Below, piece by piece: positions 34,295 through 43,525 of a DNA stretch of 64,000 nt; the first letter of the stretch is position 1, and each line of letters begins with the position of its first letter. This DNA comes from Cohnella sp. SGD-V74 (GTDB lineage: Bacteria > Bacillota > Bacilli > Paenibacillales > Paenibacillaceae). Below the pieces are notes generated by a model that was given only the letters and a program-made list of their open reading frames with translations, was not told the origin of the DNA and made no database searches. A program made the translations under genes and the position numbers. The DNA lies in NCBI RefSeq assembly GCF_003001675.1, contig NZ_PVYW01000022.1:1-64000 (forward strand), read 5' to 3'.

Positions 34295-34933
34295 TTATAC
34301 TGTACGTATTTTGATATCTCCTACGAGATAAAACAACTGAAGTTTCAGCTTCTGCTCGCACTCCTCGTAGTTCGGCGATTTCCACGAGAGACGCTGCATC
34401 ATGCCGCCCTCCTGAATTTGCCGGAACGTCGCTTGCCCGATCAGCACGGACGCGTCCACCTGCAAGCCGTAGTCCTCCGGAACGATCAAGTCCACGTTGC
34501 CTACGACGCCCTGCAGGACGATCGTCGTCTCCTTCTCTTCGGGAACGGCCAGCGACATGTCCATGTGGATTTCCCCGAGCGCGTGCCAATAGCTCATCGA
34601 GTTCAGCACCCAGGATTGTTCGTCGAGCCGCATGTTCACGAACAAGCGATGCTTGCCGACGTGCGTGCCGAATTCCGGAGGTCTGGCCCGGAAATAATAA
34701 ATGCCGAGCGAGACTAGAACCACGACGGCGAAAAGCGCGAACTGGGTCACGATCAGCACAAGCGTGCTGACCGCGATAACGACGACCGATACTCTGGAGC
34801 GATCGGACCGGTATCGATGAATGCCGAGCAGCAATAGCAGGACCGCGTTAACCGTCGTGTAACCCGCCACGGCGCCAAGCGCGAGGTAAATTCCGGCTGC
34901 TATGAACACAATCGCGTTGCTGGATCTTCTCAT
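34295..34933 (-). CDS. liaF: LiaF-type membrane protein
   Basis: A 212-aa protein with N-terminal membrane helices (about residues 7-26, 28-42, 48-80) and a cytosolic C-terminal domain typical of LiaF (HKLFVNMRLDEQSWVLNSMSYWHALGEIHMDMSLA-type, here HRLFVNMRLDEQSW; then VVGNVDLIVPEDYGLQVDASVLIGQ and the final LVGDIKIRTV). LiaF proteins hold LiaS inactive until the envelope is damaged. It follows the second PspA gene after a 143-bp gap with a hairpin. Confidence 0.92.
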   Translation of the reverse strand: MRRSSNAIVFIAAGIYLALGAVAGYTTVNAVLLLLLGIHRYRSDRSRVSVVVIAVSTLVLIVTQFALFAVVVLVSLGIYYFRARPPEFGTHVGKHRLFVNMRLDEQSWVLNSMSYWHALGEIHMDMSLAVPEEKETTIVLQGVVGNVDLIVPEDYGLQVDASVLIGQATFRQIQEGGMMQRLSWKSPNYEECEQKLKLQLFYLVGDIKIRTV

Positions 34934-34978
34934 GTCGGGTCACACCTCCTGCCTGTATTCGTCTCCTTGTCGCAGGGA

Positions 34979-35010
34979 AAGCCATAACGGCTCTTTGTCC
35001 GTTATGGCTT
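34979..35010 (-). terminator. Stem-loop between pspA and liaF, possible attenuator
   Basis: AAGCCATAACGG pairs perfectly with CCGTTATGGCTT around an 8-nt loop. On the minus strand the stem runs straight into TTTCCCTG, a weak U-tract. It could lower expression of liaFSR relative to the stress-effector genes upstream. Confidence 0.6.
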
Positions 35011-35076
35011 GCCGTATCCGCGACATCACTATCCGACATCATAGCACATCTTGCGCCGGGGGAGAATGCTTGTCGC

Positions 35077-35760
35077 TTACTCTTTGTTCAAATTCGGCTG
35101 AACGCGGCTTCTGAGCGCCTCCAGCTCTTGCTCTACGCGGAATTCCTTCTCCGGATCGATGCGGCTCGGCGTAGTGCCGAAGGAAACTCCCGGCAATCTG
35201 GCCACTTCGGCCTCCGCTTCCATCTGCAGGATTTTCTCCTCCATCCGGTGGAAGCCGCGGGAAGCCGCTCCGCTCTCGATCGTGTGCAGCGAGCTGACTT
35301 GAGCCATTTGCTTGCGGGCTTTCGCCATCTGGGAGCGAGCTACGAGCTCGTTGCGCTTGTTGCGGAGCTTGTAGTATTCTTCCTTCATTTCGTGAAGCTG
35401 CGCCGTCAATTCGGACACTTGCCCGCTGGCTTGAGCGTGAAGCTCGGCCAGGCTGTTCGCTTGCTGGCTGTACTGCACCTTCTCTTCGAGGAGCTTGCGA
35501 GCAAGCGTCTCGTTGCCGGAGCGCAGAGCATGCTCCGCTTGACCTTCGCGGTCGACGCCGAGTCTGACCAGTTCTTCCAGGCGCTGCTTCATGCGGCGCT
35601 CGGAGGCCATTTGTTTGGCCACAGTTACCTCGGCGTCATGGATTTCGATTTCCATGTCGCGCAAATATTGATTCAGCATTACGATAGGATCCTCAAGTTT
35701 ATCAAGCAGATCATGCACCGACGCCTTCGTCAAGTCTTTAATTCTTTGGAATACACCCAT
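35077..35760 (-). CDS. pspA: PspA/IM30-family protein (second copy)
   Basis: A 227-aa membrane-stress coat protein, nearly all coiled coil. It opens with [25 protein letters not shown] and has the [30 protein letters not shown] block of the PspA/LiaH family. The C-terminus has [33 protein letters not shown]. These proteins form rings or rods on damaged membranes. It follows the PspC gene by 4 bp. Two PspA paralogues flank pspC in this operon. Confidence 0.92.
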   Translation of the reverse strand: MGVFQRIKDLTKASVHDLLDKLEDPIVMLNQYLRDMEIEIHDAEVTVAKQMASERRMKQRLEELVRLGVDREGQAEHALRSGNETLARKLLEEKVQYSQQANSLAELHAQASGQVSELTAQLHEMKEEYYKLRNKRNELVARSQMAKARKQMAQVSSLHTIESGAASRGFHRMEEKILQMEAEAEVARLPGVSFGTTPSRIDPEKEFRVEQELEALRSRVQPNLNKE

Positions 35761-35764
35761 TGTG

Positions 35765-36262
35765 TTATTCTCCTTTCGATTGTTTCTCGAATTTTGATAT
35801 TCTGGCTTTCAGTTCTTCGATCTCTCTTTGCAAAGACTTCTTCTCGATATCTTCCATCATCGCGTCCAGCCCTTGCGACGGGCGGCTTGACGTCGGCTGA
35901 GCCGACGGGGCCGGTCCCGGACGGGCGGTACCGGAAGCGGAGTAACCGGCGTAACCGGAAGCGTTCGGGTTCCAGTTCGGATTGTGGCTCGGGCCGCCTT
36001 GGGCGTGGTTATAACCGTAGTGCTGGTCCTGCCCCCGATAGCCCGGATCGTAAGGACCCGGTCCGAATCCGCCGTAGTAAGGCTCTCTCGGAATGACGAA
36101 TCCTGCGATGATGTAGACAAGGACGACGGAACCCGCGGAGAAGACGGCTACGACGATCAGCAGGATCCGCAGCAGCGTCGCGTCGACGCCGAGGAAGTCC
36201 GCCAATCCTCCGCACACCCCGAATAACTTGCGGTCCCGGGTGGAACGGTAAAGTTTGCGCAT
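35765..36262 (-). CDS. PspC-domain envelope stress protein
   Basis: A 165-aa protein: PspC domain at residues 1-60 ([56 protein letters not shown]) with a membrane hairpin, a Gly/Tyr/Pro/Asn-rich linker (residues 60-125) and a C-terminal coiled coil ([30 protein letters not shown]) that could bind PspA. It is 8 bp downstream of the first PspA-type gene and upstream of the second. Confidence 0.92.
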   Translation of the reverse strand: MRKLYRSTRDRKLFGVCGGLADFLGVDATLLRILLIVVAVFSAGSVVLVYIIAGFVIPREPYYGGFGPGPYDPGYRGQDQHYGYNHAQGGPSHNPNWNPNASGYAGYSASGTARPGPAPSAQPTSSRPSQGLDAMMEDIEKKSLQREIEELKARISKFEKQSKGE

Positions 36263-36269
36263 GTTCGGT

Positions 36270-36935
36270 TTAACCTCCTTGTTGCAGTTTGCGTTTCAGT
36301 TCCTCGAGTTCTCTCTCGATCGTGGTTTTCACGACCTCTCCCGCGTGGAGCAGCGTTTCCTGGCCCATCCGGCGCAGATCGCGCAGGCTGCGGGTTTCGA
36401 GCTCGATATCGGTCAGGCGGTCGTCGATCTTGCGGAACATCTGGGACGTGTCCGCGCCGCCGGGAGTAAATCTCGCGTTAAGTCTTTGCTGAAGGCGAAT
36501 GGATTCCATTCTCGCTACGTAGAATTGGCGGCGGTCGTACACCGCGCGGTATTCGCTGCGCAGCTCCTGAAGCAGCAGCTCCAGATCGTTGAGCTCGCTC
36601 CGGCTTTGCTCGTAGAGCTGACGGTAGCGCTGGGCGCTCTCCTCGTGAATGACTTTATCTTGAAGCGCCAGCTTCGCGACGTTCTCTTCGCCCGCCTTCA
36701 AGGCGGTAACGGCTTGCTGCTCGCGCTTGTCGGCCCATTGCTCGGCGTCTTTCCACTGCCGATACAAGCTGTCCGTATGCGCGGCATACTGACGCTGCAG
36801 CCCTTCGCTTTGGGTAATCTCTTGATGCGTCGACCAGAGAAATTGATCGATGACGCGTACCGGATCTTCCGCTTTTTCCAGTCGATCGTTTAACGTGGCC
36901 ACCGTAATGTCGCGCACCCTTTTCATGACGGTCAT
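36270..36935 (-). CDS. pspA: PspA/IM30-family protein (first copy)
   Basis: A 221-aa coiled-coil protein beginning MTVMKRVRDITVATLNDRLEKAEDPVRVIDQFLW, the standard PspA/LiaH opening. It is only distantly similar to the second copy 1 kb downstream, so the two are ancient paralogues. The C-terminus (FRKIDDRLTDIELETRSLRDL) is family-like. It sits 54 bp downstream of the small membrane protein that opens the operon. Confidence 0.92.
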   Translation of the reverse strand: MTVMKRVRDITVATLNDRLEKAEDPVRVIDQFLWSTHQEITQSEGLQRQYAAHTDSLYRQWKDAEQWADKREQQAVTALKAGEENVAKLALQDKVIHEESAQRYRQLYEQSRSELNDLELLLQELRSEYRAVYDRRQFYVARMESIRLQQRLNARFTPGGADTSQMFRKIDDRLTDIELETRSLRDLRRMGQETLLHAGEVVKTTIERELEELKRKLQQGG

Positions 36936-36989
36936 TCCCTTTTCCCTCCTCGTTCTTGATCGCGGCAGTTGCTGCGTCTATATGGAAGA

Positions 36990-37298
36990 TTAAAATCTCG
37001 TTGCTCGATTGTTGCGGCCCAGCATCGATACTCCGAATACGATCAATCCGATTGCCGCGATCCAGACGAACAGGAAGCTCATCTTGCCCAGCAGCACGAA
37101 TCCTCCGACGACGGCGATACCTCCGCCCAACAGCTTGCTTCCGTTGTTCCACACCGCGACTCCGAGCAGAATCAGCAGAATCGGAACCAGAAGTCCGAAC
37201 AACCATCCCAATCCGAAGCCCAGTTTGCTGAGGATGATCAATCCTCCGAGAGCGATCAACAGGAGAGCCAATCCATTCCCTCTTCTCATTTGCTTCAC
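36990..37298 (-). CDS. LiaI-like small membrane protein
   Basis: A 102-aa protein with four hydrophobic segments (about residues 9-25, 28-46, 56-70 and 73-92) and charged ends, like LiaI and the N-terminal half of LiaF. RBS AAAAGAGGTG precedes the ATG. As the first gene of the operon it is probably the membrane anchor for the PspA-type proteins. Confidence 0.85.
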   Translation of the reverse strand: MKQMRRGNGLALLLIALGGLIILSKLGFGLGWLFGLLVPILLILLGVAVWNNGSKLLGGGIAVVGGFVLLGKMSFLFVWIAAIGLIVFGVSMLGRNNRATRF

Positions 37299-37392
37299 CT
37301 CTTTTCTGTAACTCGTTTACCTCATGACCTTATTGTAAACCTCTCCGCGTTTATGCATAACGGACCCGCGTATGTTTTTGATCCTAGACTGT

Positions 37393-37420
37393 GGTCGAGG
37401 GTCGTTACGGTCCCGCGACC
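37393..37420. promoter_or_regulatory. Large dyad, candidate LiaR-binding site
   Basis: GGTCGAGGGTCG (37393-37404) and the reverse complement of GGTCCCGCGACC (37409-37420) agree in 10 of 12 bases around a 4-bp centre. A TACAAT -10-like hexamer lies about 70 bp downstream on the minus strand near 37337, before the LiaI-like gene. Confidence 0.55.
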
Positions 37421-37511
37421 TTGCCTTATCGGACTTGCGGTCGCGCTGATGGCAACAATTGTGGGTTTCCCCTCCCATTCTACCTATGGTAGCGTTTAAA
37501 AATCAGAGCAT

Positions 37512-37679
37512 GTTCAAAAAGCCCGGTTTTCAGCACCGAGAAGGTTGGATGAAGCTAGGATGTGAGGAACGGAGTGTAGGAGAACCTACATGAGTACCGG
37601 AAGTTCCGGCTGAATTCAAGATTCGACGTCGATTATGCTCCCCCGGGATGCTCCGTGATCAAAAGCGGGCTTTTTGAAC
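37512..37679. repeat. TIR-bounded 168-bp repeat element
   Basis: The ends GTTCAAAAAGCCCGGTTTT and AAAAGCGGGCTTTTTGAAC are inverted copies with a single mismatch. Inside are GCACCGAGAAGGTTGGATGAAGC, a short hairpin ACCGGAAGTTCCGG-like stretch near 37600 and CCCCCGGGATGC. There is no coding frame. A diverged partial copy lies at 34158-34253. Confidence 0.8.
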
Positions 37680-37711
37680 TACTTCTATCTGGTTACGGAG
37701 GGGATAGACTC

Positions 37712-38485
37712 ATGAAGAAGCATGTAGCAGCATTGTGTGCAGCGGCGCTGCTGGCGAGCGGCATCGGCGCCGTTCCGGGAACGTCTTCGGCGGCCCCGAG
37801 CTCGTCGTCGCCAACGAAGAAACCGACTCTATCTAATGAAGATACGAATTCGGGAACCAACCCGGGCAGCGGAAGCGGCGGCAACGGCGGAAGCTCGACG
37901 GGCGGCAATTCGGGGAATGCTGTCGATGGAGGCGGCCAAACCGGAAACGGCGGCAGCGGCAGTAATGGAGGCAACGACAATAACGGATCAACCGGCGGTA
38001 AAGGAGAAGTCGAGGATTCGAATGCGGCGTTGATCGAAAAAGTGATCACAGAAGGCATGAAGTATCTCGGAACCCCGTACTTGTTCGGCTCCAACCGGAG
38101 CACGACGGAGACGTTCGATTGCTCCGACTTCGTGCGTTGGATCTATAAGGAGAAGACGGATCTCGTGCTTCCTCCAGATTCCCGCCAGCAAGGCGCGTTC
38201 GTGAAGAAGCTGGGAACCGACAAGTCGGATTGGCGCAGTCTGAAACGCGGGGACCTGATGTTCTTCATGACCTACAAAGGTTCGACTGCCGCCGCCTACA
38301 AAGGAATCAACAAGACGACCGAGCGGATCACGCACGTGGCCCTCTACCTCGGCAACGGCAAAATTCTGCATACTTACTCCAACGCCAGCGGCGGCGTGCA
38401 CGTTCAATCATTCGCGGGTTCCCAGTGGGAACATCGCTTCCTGTTCGGCGGCAGCGTCCTGACCGAGAAAGCGGCGAAGCAGTAG
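37712..38485 (+). CDS. Secreted NlpC/P60-family cell-wall hydrolase
   Basis: A 257-aa protein. The signal peptide (residues 1-26, cleaved near SSAAPS) is followed by a long disordered Gly/Ser/Asn linker (residues 28-105) and a C-terminal NlpC/P60 domain. The catalytic Cys is in TTETFDCSDFVRWIYK and the His in RITHVALYLGNGKILHTYS. These enzymes cut the gamma-D-Glu-diamino acid bond of peptidoglycan stem peptides. ATG follows GGAGGGG. It lies next to the envelope-stress operon on the opposite strand, after a repeat element. Confidence 0.92.
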   Translation: MKKHVAALCAAALLASGIGAVPGTSSAAPSSSSPTKKPTLSNEDTNSGTNPGSGSGGNGGSSTGGNSGNAVDGGGQTGNGGSGSNGGNDNNGSTGGKGEVEDSNAALIEKVITEGMKYLGTPYLFGSNRSTTETFDCSDFVRWIYKEKTDLVLPPDSRQQGAFVKKLGTDKSDWRSLKRGDLMFFMTYKGSTAAAYKGINKTTERITHVALYLGNGKILHTYSNASGGVHVQSFAGSQWEHRFLFGGSVLTEKAAKQ

Positions 38486-38521
38486 ACCTTTTCGCGCGAA
38501 CTGCATGATAACATCAGCTTA

Positions 38522-38577
38522 TGAAAAATAGGGGGCTTGTCCCATCCACTGAGGATACGGACATGCCCCCTATTTGC
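38522..38577. terminator. Bidirectional terminator
   Basis: AAATAGGGGGC (38526-38536) pairs with GCCCCCTATTT (38564-38574), extended by TTGTCC/GGACA. It serves the convergent NlpC/P60 and GH5 genes. Confidence 0.75.
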
Positions 38578-38596
38578 GTTCGTGCGTCCTCCTCCG

Positions 38597-40315
38597 TTAA
38601 CGGTCCGGCAGGCCGTTAATCTCCAGCCACATGACGCGGACCGGACGGTCTCCCGCAGCCTTCAGTACGAGACGACGGTCGCCGGGAGAAACCTGGATCG
38701 TCCCCGTCAGTCCGACGGCCTCCCATTCCGTCCCCGCCTCCATCCAGCCGACAGCAGCTCCTTCCGCCTCTACCTCGACGCGGCCGCGCATCCCTTCCTC
38801 TCCGACTGCGCACATACGCAGCTTCAAGGAATACCCTGCGCTGCTTCCATCAGTCGGCGTCCCCTGGCTATCCGTCAGCGCCCCGTGATCCGCTTGCAAA
38901 CTCCCGGCCCCCGAAACCGCTCGGAAGTTGTAAGTCAGCCAGTCGCCCGGCATCAGCTGCACGCACAGCCACTCGTCCGGCTGCCAGTCCTCGCCCCGTC
39001 CGTGCTGGAAGTTCGGCGCGGAGCGTTCGCCGCTCTCGACGAACCGGATATCCGTGCCGTCGCCGGAGCGAAAGCCGAGCGCCCCGCTCCGCTTCTCCGC
39101 CACGCCGTATCCGACGCCCTCGCCCCCGTAGCCGTAGAATATCGCCGGGATGCGGACGGGCGGCCTGCGCAGCAGCGCGTCCACGACATCGCGATGATAG
39201 ACGCAGCGATCGAGCGACAAGCTGTCCAAATACGTCCACAACGTCTTCTCGGCTTCCTCCGCTGACGGCTTCTCTCCGCCCTCCAAATATCCTACGAGCC
39301 GGTCCCAGCCTTCCGGCCGCTTTACCTCGCAAGGGGAATTGTCCCGCTCCAGCTTCTTCCACGTCCAGAAGTTCCACGAGATGCCATGGTCCTCGAACAA
39401 GCGGAACGCACCAGCGTACCACAACTTGTTATTCTCGCCGCCCTCGCCCATGAAGATCGGAGCGTTCCACCTGTCCCGGTACTCCAAATACGTGCGAATG
39501 CTCTCGGTGTCCGGGTTGTTCCAATACTTATGAAACTGGAGCATGACGTTGTCGTCGATCTTCTCGTCGAAGATCGACCAGTCGGTCGCCCAATGCGCGC
39601 CTTCGAGAATGATCATGTGACGTTCGTCCACCTCGCGAATCGCGCGAACGATCCGCTTGTACAGCGGCATGATCCGGTCGTTGTACTGCGCGAACCAATC
39701 CGGCAGCGGCTCGTTCAGCAGATCATAGCCCGCCACGATCCATTCGTCCTTGTAACGCGCCGCCAGCAACGCCCACAGTTCCACGGTCAGCTCGGCGTTC
39801 CGCTCCTCCAGAAACAGGTCGGGACGGTCGAACTCCGAATCGTCGATGTTCGTCCCCGTCTGCCCGCCGGGCGCGCCGTGCAGGTCGAGGATGATGTACA
39901 GCCGATATTCGCGGCACCAGCCGATTACCCGGTCGAGCAGCGCCAGCCGGTCCTCTCTCCAGCTCATGCCGTCCCCGTCCATCAGGAAACGGGCGTTGAT
40001 CGGCACCCGAACGGAGTTGAACCCTTCCTCCGCAATCCGGCGAATGTCGTCCTCTCCAATATACCGGTCGTAATACAGCGCCCAAAACTCCGCCGCCTTC
40101 TTCTCGCCGACCAGCTCGGAGATCATCCGCTCGATGCGCCGAGGACGATCCCCCCGATCCGGGAACGACCACATATAGCCTTCCGGCAGCAGCCAGCTGC
40201 CGAAGCCGACGCCCCGCAGCAGCACCTCCCGTCCGTTTCCGTTCACCAACCGCTGTCCGTCGGCCCGCAGAAACCCGCTGACCTCTCCGGCAGCCGACGC
40301 TTGATTTTCCGACAT
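38597..40315 (-). CDS. Glycoside hydrolase family 5 protein
   Basis: A 572-aa protein without a signal peptide, so probably cytosolic. The (beta/alpha)8 domain covers residues 15-345: RGVGFGSWLLPEGYMW, FNSVRVPINARF, ILDLHGAPGGQTGTNIDD, acid/base Glu in DLLNEPLPDW (E202) and nucleophile Glu in IFMGEGGENN (E291). The C-terminal 200 residues form beta-sandwich modules that may bind carbohydrate. It probably cleaves beta-glucan or related oligosaccharides brought in by the importer encoded just upstream. Start ATG is behind GGAGAAGGGAG. Confidence 0.9.
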   Translation of the reverse strand: MSENQASAAGEVSGFLRADGQRLVNGNGREVLLRGVGFGSWLLPEGYMWSFPDRGDRPRRIERMISELVGEKKAAEFWALYYDRYIGEDDIRRIAEEGFNSVRVPINARFLMDGDGMSWREDRLALLDRVIGWCREYRLYIILDLHGAPGGQTGTNIDDSEFDRPDLFLEERNAELTVELWALLAARYKDEWIVAGYDLLNEPLPDWFAQYNDRIMPLYKRIVRAIREVDERHMIILEGAHWATDWSIFDEKIDDNVMLQFHKYWNNPDTESIRTYLEYRDRWNAPIFMGEGGENNKLWYAGAFRLFEDHGISWNFWTWKKLERDNSPCEVKRPEGWDRLVGYLEGGEKPSAEEAEKTLWTYLDSLSLDRCVYHRDVVDALLRRPPVRIPAIFYGYGGEGVGYGVAEKRSGALGFRSGDGTDIRFVESGERSAPNFQHGRGEDWQPDEWLCVQLMPGDWLTYNFRAVSGAGSLQADHGALTDSQGTPTDGSSAGYSLKLRMCAVGEEGMRGRVEVEAEGAAVGWMEAGTEWEAVGLTGTIQVSPGDRRLVLKAAGDRPVRVMWLEINGLPDR

Positions 40316-40355
40316 CGATGTCTCTCTCCCTTCTCCTGCCCGAAACCACCCCAAG

Positions 40356-41198
40356 CTAACTCTTGATCGCCCCGTCCGCAATGCCGTTCAAAATATACTT
40401 CTGAAGCAGCAAATACAGCACAATGACCGGCAGCATCGCCAGCACGAGGGAAGCGAGAATCGCGGCCCAATCGTTATTGTACTCGCCGAACAGCATATTG
40501 GTTGACAGCAGCAGCGTGTAATCCTTCGAGTCCGTCAGCATCAGCAGAGGAAGCAGGAAGTCGTTCCACATCCACAGCAGATTCAAAATCGCGATCGTCG
40601 CCGTCACCGGCAGCAGCAGCGGAAACACGACGACGAAAAACAGCCGAAGCTCCCCGCACCCGTCCACGACGGCCGCCTCGTCCAGCTCGCGCGGAATCGA
40701 CTTCACGAACCCGTGATACAGGAAAATCGCCATCGACACGCCCAGGCCGATATAGATAAAGCCGAGCCCCACCGTCGAGCCCTGCACGGCCAAATCCTTG
40801 GAAATCCGCACGAGCGTAATCATGATCGAGTGAAAAGGAATGAGCATCGACAGCACGAACAGTCCGAACAGAAATCCGCTCAGCTTGCCCGGCGTCCGGG
40901 ACATTTTGTAGCCGGCCATCGCGGCGAACAGGATGATGCCCGTCAGCCCGACGGCCGCGACGACGACCGTATTGCCCAGACTGCGCAAATAGTCGGTTTT
41001 CTCGAACGCGTCGGCGAAGTTGCCGAACTGCAGCTTAGACGGAAAAGCCAAAATGTCGGTAAGCATCTCGCCTTCCGTCTTAAGCGAATTCAGCACGCCC
41101 ATATAGATCGGAAACAAAGTGAACAAGGCGGCGACGACCAGCGACGCGAAGATCAGCGACGCCCCCGCCCGGCCGGCCAGCCCGTAACGGCGGCTCAT
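40356..41198 (-). CDS. Carbohydrate ABC transporter permease (MalG family)
   Basis: A 280-aa permease with six membrane helices and the EAA loop LDEAAVVDGCGELRLFFVVVFPLL. The C-terminus YILNGIADGAIKS is typical. It overlaps the partner permease by 4 bp and precedes the GH5 gene by 41 bp, completing the importer. Confidence 0.93.
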   Translation of the reverse strand: MSRRYGLAGRAGASLIFASLVVAALFTLFPIYMGVLNSLKTEGEMLTDILAFPSKLQFGNFADAFEKTDYLRSLGNTVVVAAVGLTGIILFAAMAGYKMSRTPGKLSGFLFGLFVLSMLIPFHSIMITLVRISKDLAVQGSTVGLGFIYIGLGVSMAIFLYHGFVKSIPRELDEAAVVDGCGELRLFFVVVFPLLLPVTATIAILNLLWMWNDFLLPLLMLTDSKDYTLLLSTNMLFGEYNNDWAAILASLVLAMLPVIVLYLLLQKYILNGIADGAIKS

Positions 41199-42082
41199 GC
41201 CTCCACCTCCCTCGTCTTCATAAACCGAAGCTGCACGATCGTGATGACGAAGATGATGAGAAACAGAATCATCGCCTTGGCGCTGGCATAGCCGTACCGG
41301 TTCGTAAAACCGAACGCCTCCTCGAAAATATTCAGCGCGACAACCTGAGTCGCCCGTCCCGGTCCGCCGCCCGTCAACGCGTACACGGCGTCGAACGCCT
41401 TAAACGACGAGTTCAGCGTCAGGAATACCCCGATCGTCAGCGCGGGATAAATCATCGGCAGCGTAATCCGGCGGAACGTCTGCCAAGCCCCCGCCCCGTC
41501 GATTGCGGCCGCCTCCTTCAGCGATCGCGGTACGCCCTGCAGAGCCGCGATATAGATGACCATCAAATACCCGACGCCGCCCCACAGAGACACGATGACG
41601 ATCGCATAGAACGAATAGCTCGGGTCGCCGATCCAGGACCGGTCCAGGAAGGCCATCCCGGCCTTTTCCACCAGATAGGACGACACCTTCGTGAAAATAA
41701 ACAGCCACATAAACCCGCCGATAATCATGCTCAGCATGTTCGGCATAAAAAAGATCGTGCGAAACCAAGCTTTGCTCCGCCCCATCGCCTCCACGAAGAC
41801 GGCGAGCACGATCGCGATCGCGTTTTGCAGCACGACCATGAACGCCACGAACTTCGCCGTAAACGCCAGCGACCGCAAGAACGCCGGATCGTCCGTCAGC
41901 GCCTCCGCGTAGTTGGCGAACCCTACCCAGCCGTAGGCGGGATTCAGCCCGTTCCAATTCGTCAGGCTGTAAGCTGCGCCTCCGAAAGCGGGGGCCAGCA
42001 TGAACGCCGCATAGAAAGCCAGCGCGGGAAAAACGAAGCCCAGCAGCGCGGCCGTCTGTTTGCCATTTTTCGTCAAGCGCAT
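41195..42082 (-). CDS. Carbohydrate ABC transporter permease (MalF family)
   Basis: A 295-aa permease; EAA loop LKEAAAIDGAGAWQTFRRITLPM, and ALTGGGPGRATQVVALNIFEEAF near the C-terminus is family-characteristic. The ATG behind GGGAGCGACGG is preferred to one 16 codons upstream that overlaps the binding-protein gene. Confidence 0.93.
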   Translation of the reverse strand: MRLTKNGKQTAALLGFVFPALAFYAAFMLAPAFGGAAYSLTNWNGLNPAYGWVGFANYAEALTDDPAFLRSLAFTAKFVAFMVVLQNAIAIVLAVFVEAMGRSKAWFRTIFFMPNMLSMIIGGFMWLFIFTKVSSYLVEKAGMAFLDRSWIGDPSYSFYAIVIVSLWGGVGYLMVIYIAALQGVPRSLKEAAAIDGAGAWQTFRRITLPMIYPALTIGVFLTLNSSFKAFDAVYALTGGGPGRATQVVALNIFEEAFGFTNRYGYASAKAMILFLIIFVITIVQLRFMKTREVEA

Positions 42083-42099
42083 ATGCCCGTCGCTCCCGG

Positions 42100-43434
42100 C
42101 TACTGCTGCGCCTGGACGCCTTTGGCCCATGCTTTATCCAGCGTTGCGATTATTTCGTCCTTGGTGACGTCCTTCGCGTAGTAGCTTTGCAGCAGCTTCG
42201 CGGTTTCGTCCGTCACGCCGCCCGGCAGCGACAGGTCGAGATACGCTTTGCCTTGCGCCACGTAGGAGCTCGCTTCGGAAATCCACGGGAACGTCTCGTA
42301 CGTATGCATCGTCGCGACCGGGTTGAACTTGAGTTCCTCGAACAGCGGAGCGGAGGCCTGGTCGTCGAGAATGTAGTTGAGCAGGTCGAGCGCGACTTCC
42401 TTGTTTTTGCTCGTCGGGGATACCGCCAGCGACGTCGAGGTCGCCAGGTTGATCATCGCCCCGGCCGGATCGTTGCTGACCGGCAGCGGCGCGACGCCGA
42501 ACTCCATGTCCGGGTTGACCTTGAGAATCGTCTCCGCCTGCCACGGCCCCTGCACCCACATCGCGCCCTTGCCGCTTGCGAAATCCGCGGAGCCGGCCTC
42601 GCCGCCGACCTCGAACGGCTTGCTCGTTCCGTTGGCCATAATCAGGTCGATAATATCGAATACGCTGGCAACGTCCTTGTAAGAGGCCTCGCCCTTGTTC
42701 ATCCGCTCGATCCAGTCCGGATGGGCCGACGACACCGTACCGCCGAGCGAGAGCGCCATCATCAGCTGCGGAATCCAAGATTCCTGGAACGCCAGTACGA
42801 ACGGTTTGACATTGGCCGCGTTCAGCTTGTCGATCGCCGCCTGCATCTCGTCCAGCGTCAGCGGAGGCGCGATGCCCTGCTCGGCGAAAATCTTTTTATT
42901 GTACAGATATCCCCAGCTCAAGCTCTCCAGCGGCAGCGCCACGACCTTGCCGTCGTAGGTCACCGTGTTGCGCACGCTCTCGTACACCTTCGGCACGAAC
43001 GGCTGATCGGACAGATCGCTCAGGTAGCCCGCCTTGTAGTAGGTCGGAATATCCGCGATCGCATGCAGCGTAAACAGGTCCGGAGCGTCGTTGGACGCCA
43101 GCCGCGTCTGCAAAATCTGCTTCGCCTGATCGGGATTCGGCATCTCCAGCTTGATCGTCACGTCGATGTTTTTCTCCGCCAGCTCCTTGGCCTTGAACTG
43201 CGCGAAATACGCCTCGAACTGATCCTTGAACCGCGGAAAGCTCATGAACACCTTAAGCTCGACCTTCTGCGGAGGCGTATCCGCTTTCGCCGATTCGGAC
43301 GGAGAAGCAGAAGAACTTGGCGAATTCGCCGCCGATGCGGACGGGCTTGTCTCCTTGTTGCCGCCCGAGCCGCACGCCGACAGGAACGATGCGACCAACA
43401 CGAGCACGAGACCGAAATAAAGCGCTTTCTTCAT
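42100..43434 (-). CDS. Sugar ABC transporter substrate-binding lipoprotein
   Basis: A 444-aa lipoprotein with signal peptide and lipobox LSAC (Cys about residue 21), a Ser/Pro-rich tether and the solute-binding family 1 fold (VELKVFMSFPRFKDQFEAYFAQFKAKEL, APDLFTLHAIADIPTYYKAGYL, GAMWVQGPWQAETILK). It brings an oligosaccharide to the two permeases encoded 18 bp downstream. It lies directly downstream of the YesN-type gene, and its own ATG follows AAGGGGGTACTC. Confidence 0.93.
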   Translation of the reverse strand: MKKALYFGLVLVLVASFLSACGSGGNKETSPSASAANSPSSSASPSESAKADTPPQKVELKVFMSFPRFKDQFEAYFAQFKAKELAEKNIDVTIKLEMPNPDQAKQILQTRLASNDAPDLFTLHAIADIPTYYKAGYLSDLSDQPFVPKVYESVRNTVTYDGKVVALPLESLSWGYLYNKKIFAEQGIAPPLTLDEMQAAIDKLNAANVKPFVLAFQESWIPQLMMALSLGGTVSSAHPDWIERMNKGEASYKDVASVFDIIDLIMANGTSKPFEVGGEAGSADFASGKGAMWVQGPWQAETILKVNPDMEFGVAPLPVSNDPAGAMINLATSTSLAVSPTSKNKEVALDLLNYILDDQASAPLFEELKFNPVATMHTYETFPWISEASSYVAQGKAYLDLSLPGGVTDETAKLLQSYYAKDVTKDEIIATLDKAWAKGVQAQQ

Positions 43435-43525
43435 GGATGAGTACCCCCTTGAGTTGAAATCACCTTCAGTATAGGGGAGCGGCCAACGCCGATCATTCGA
43501 GCCTGTTAGCATCCGTCATTGCACT

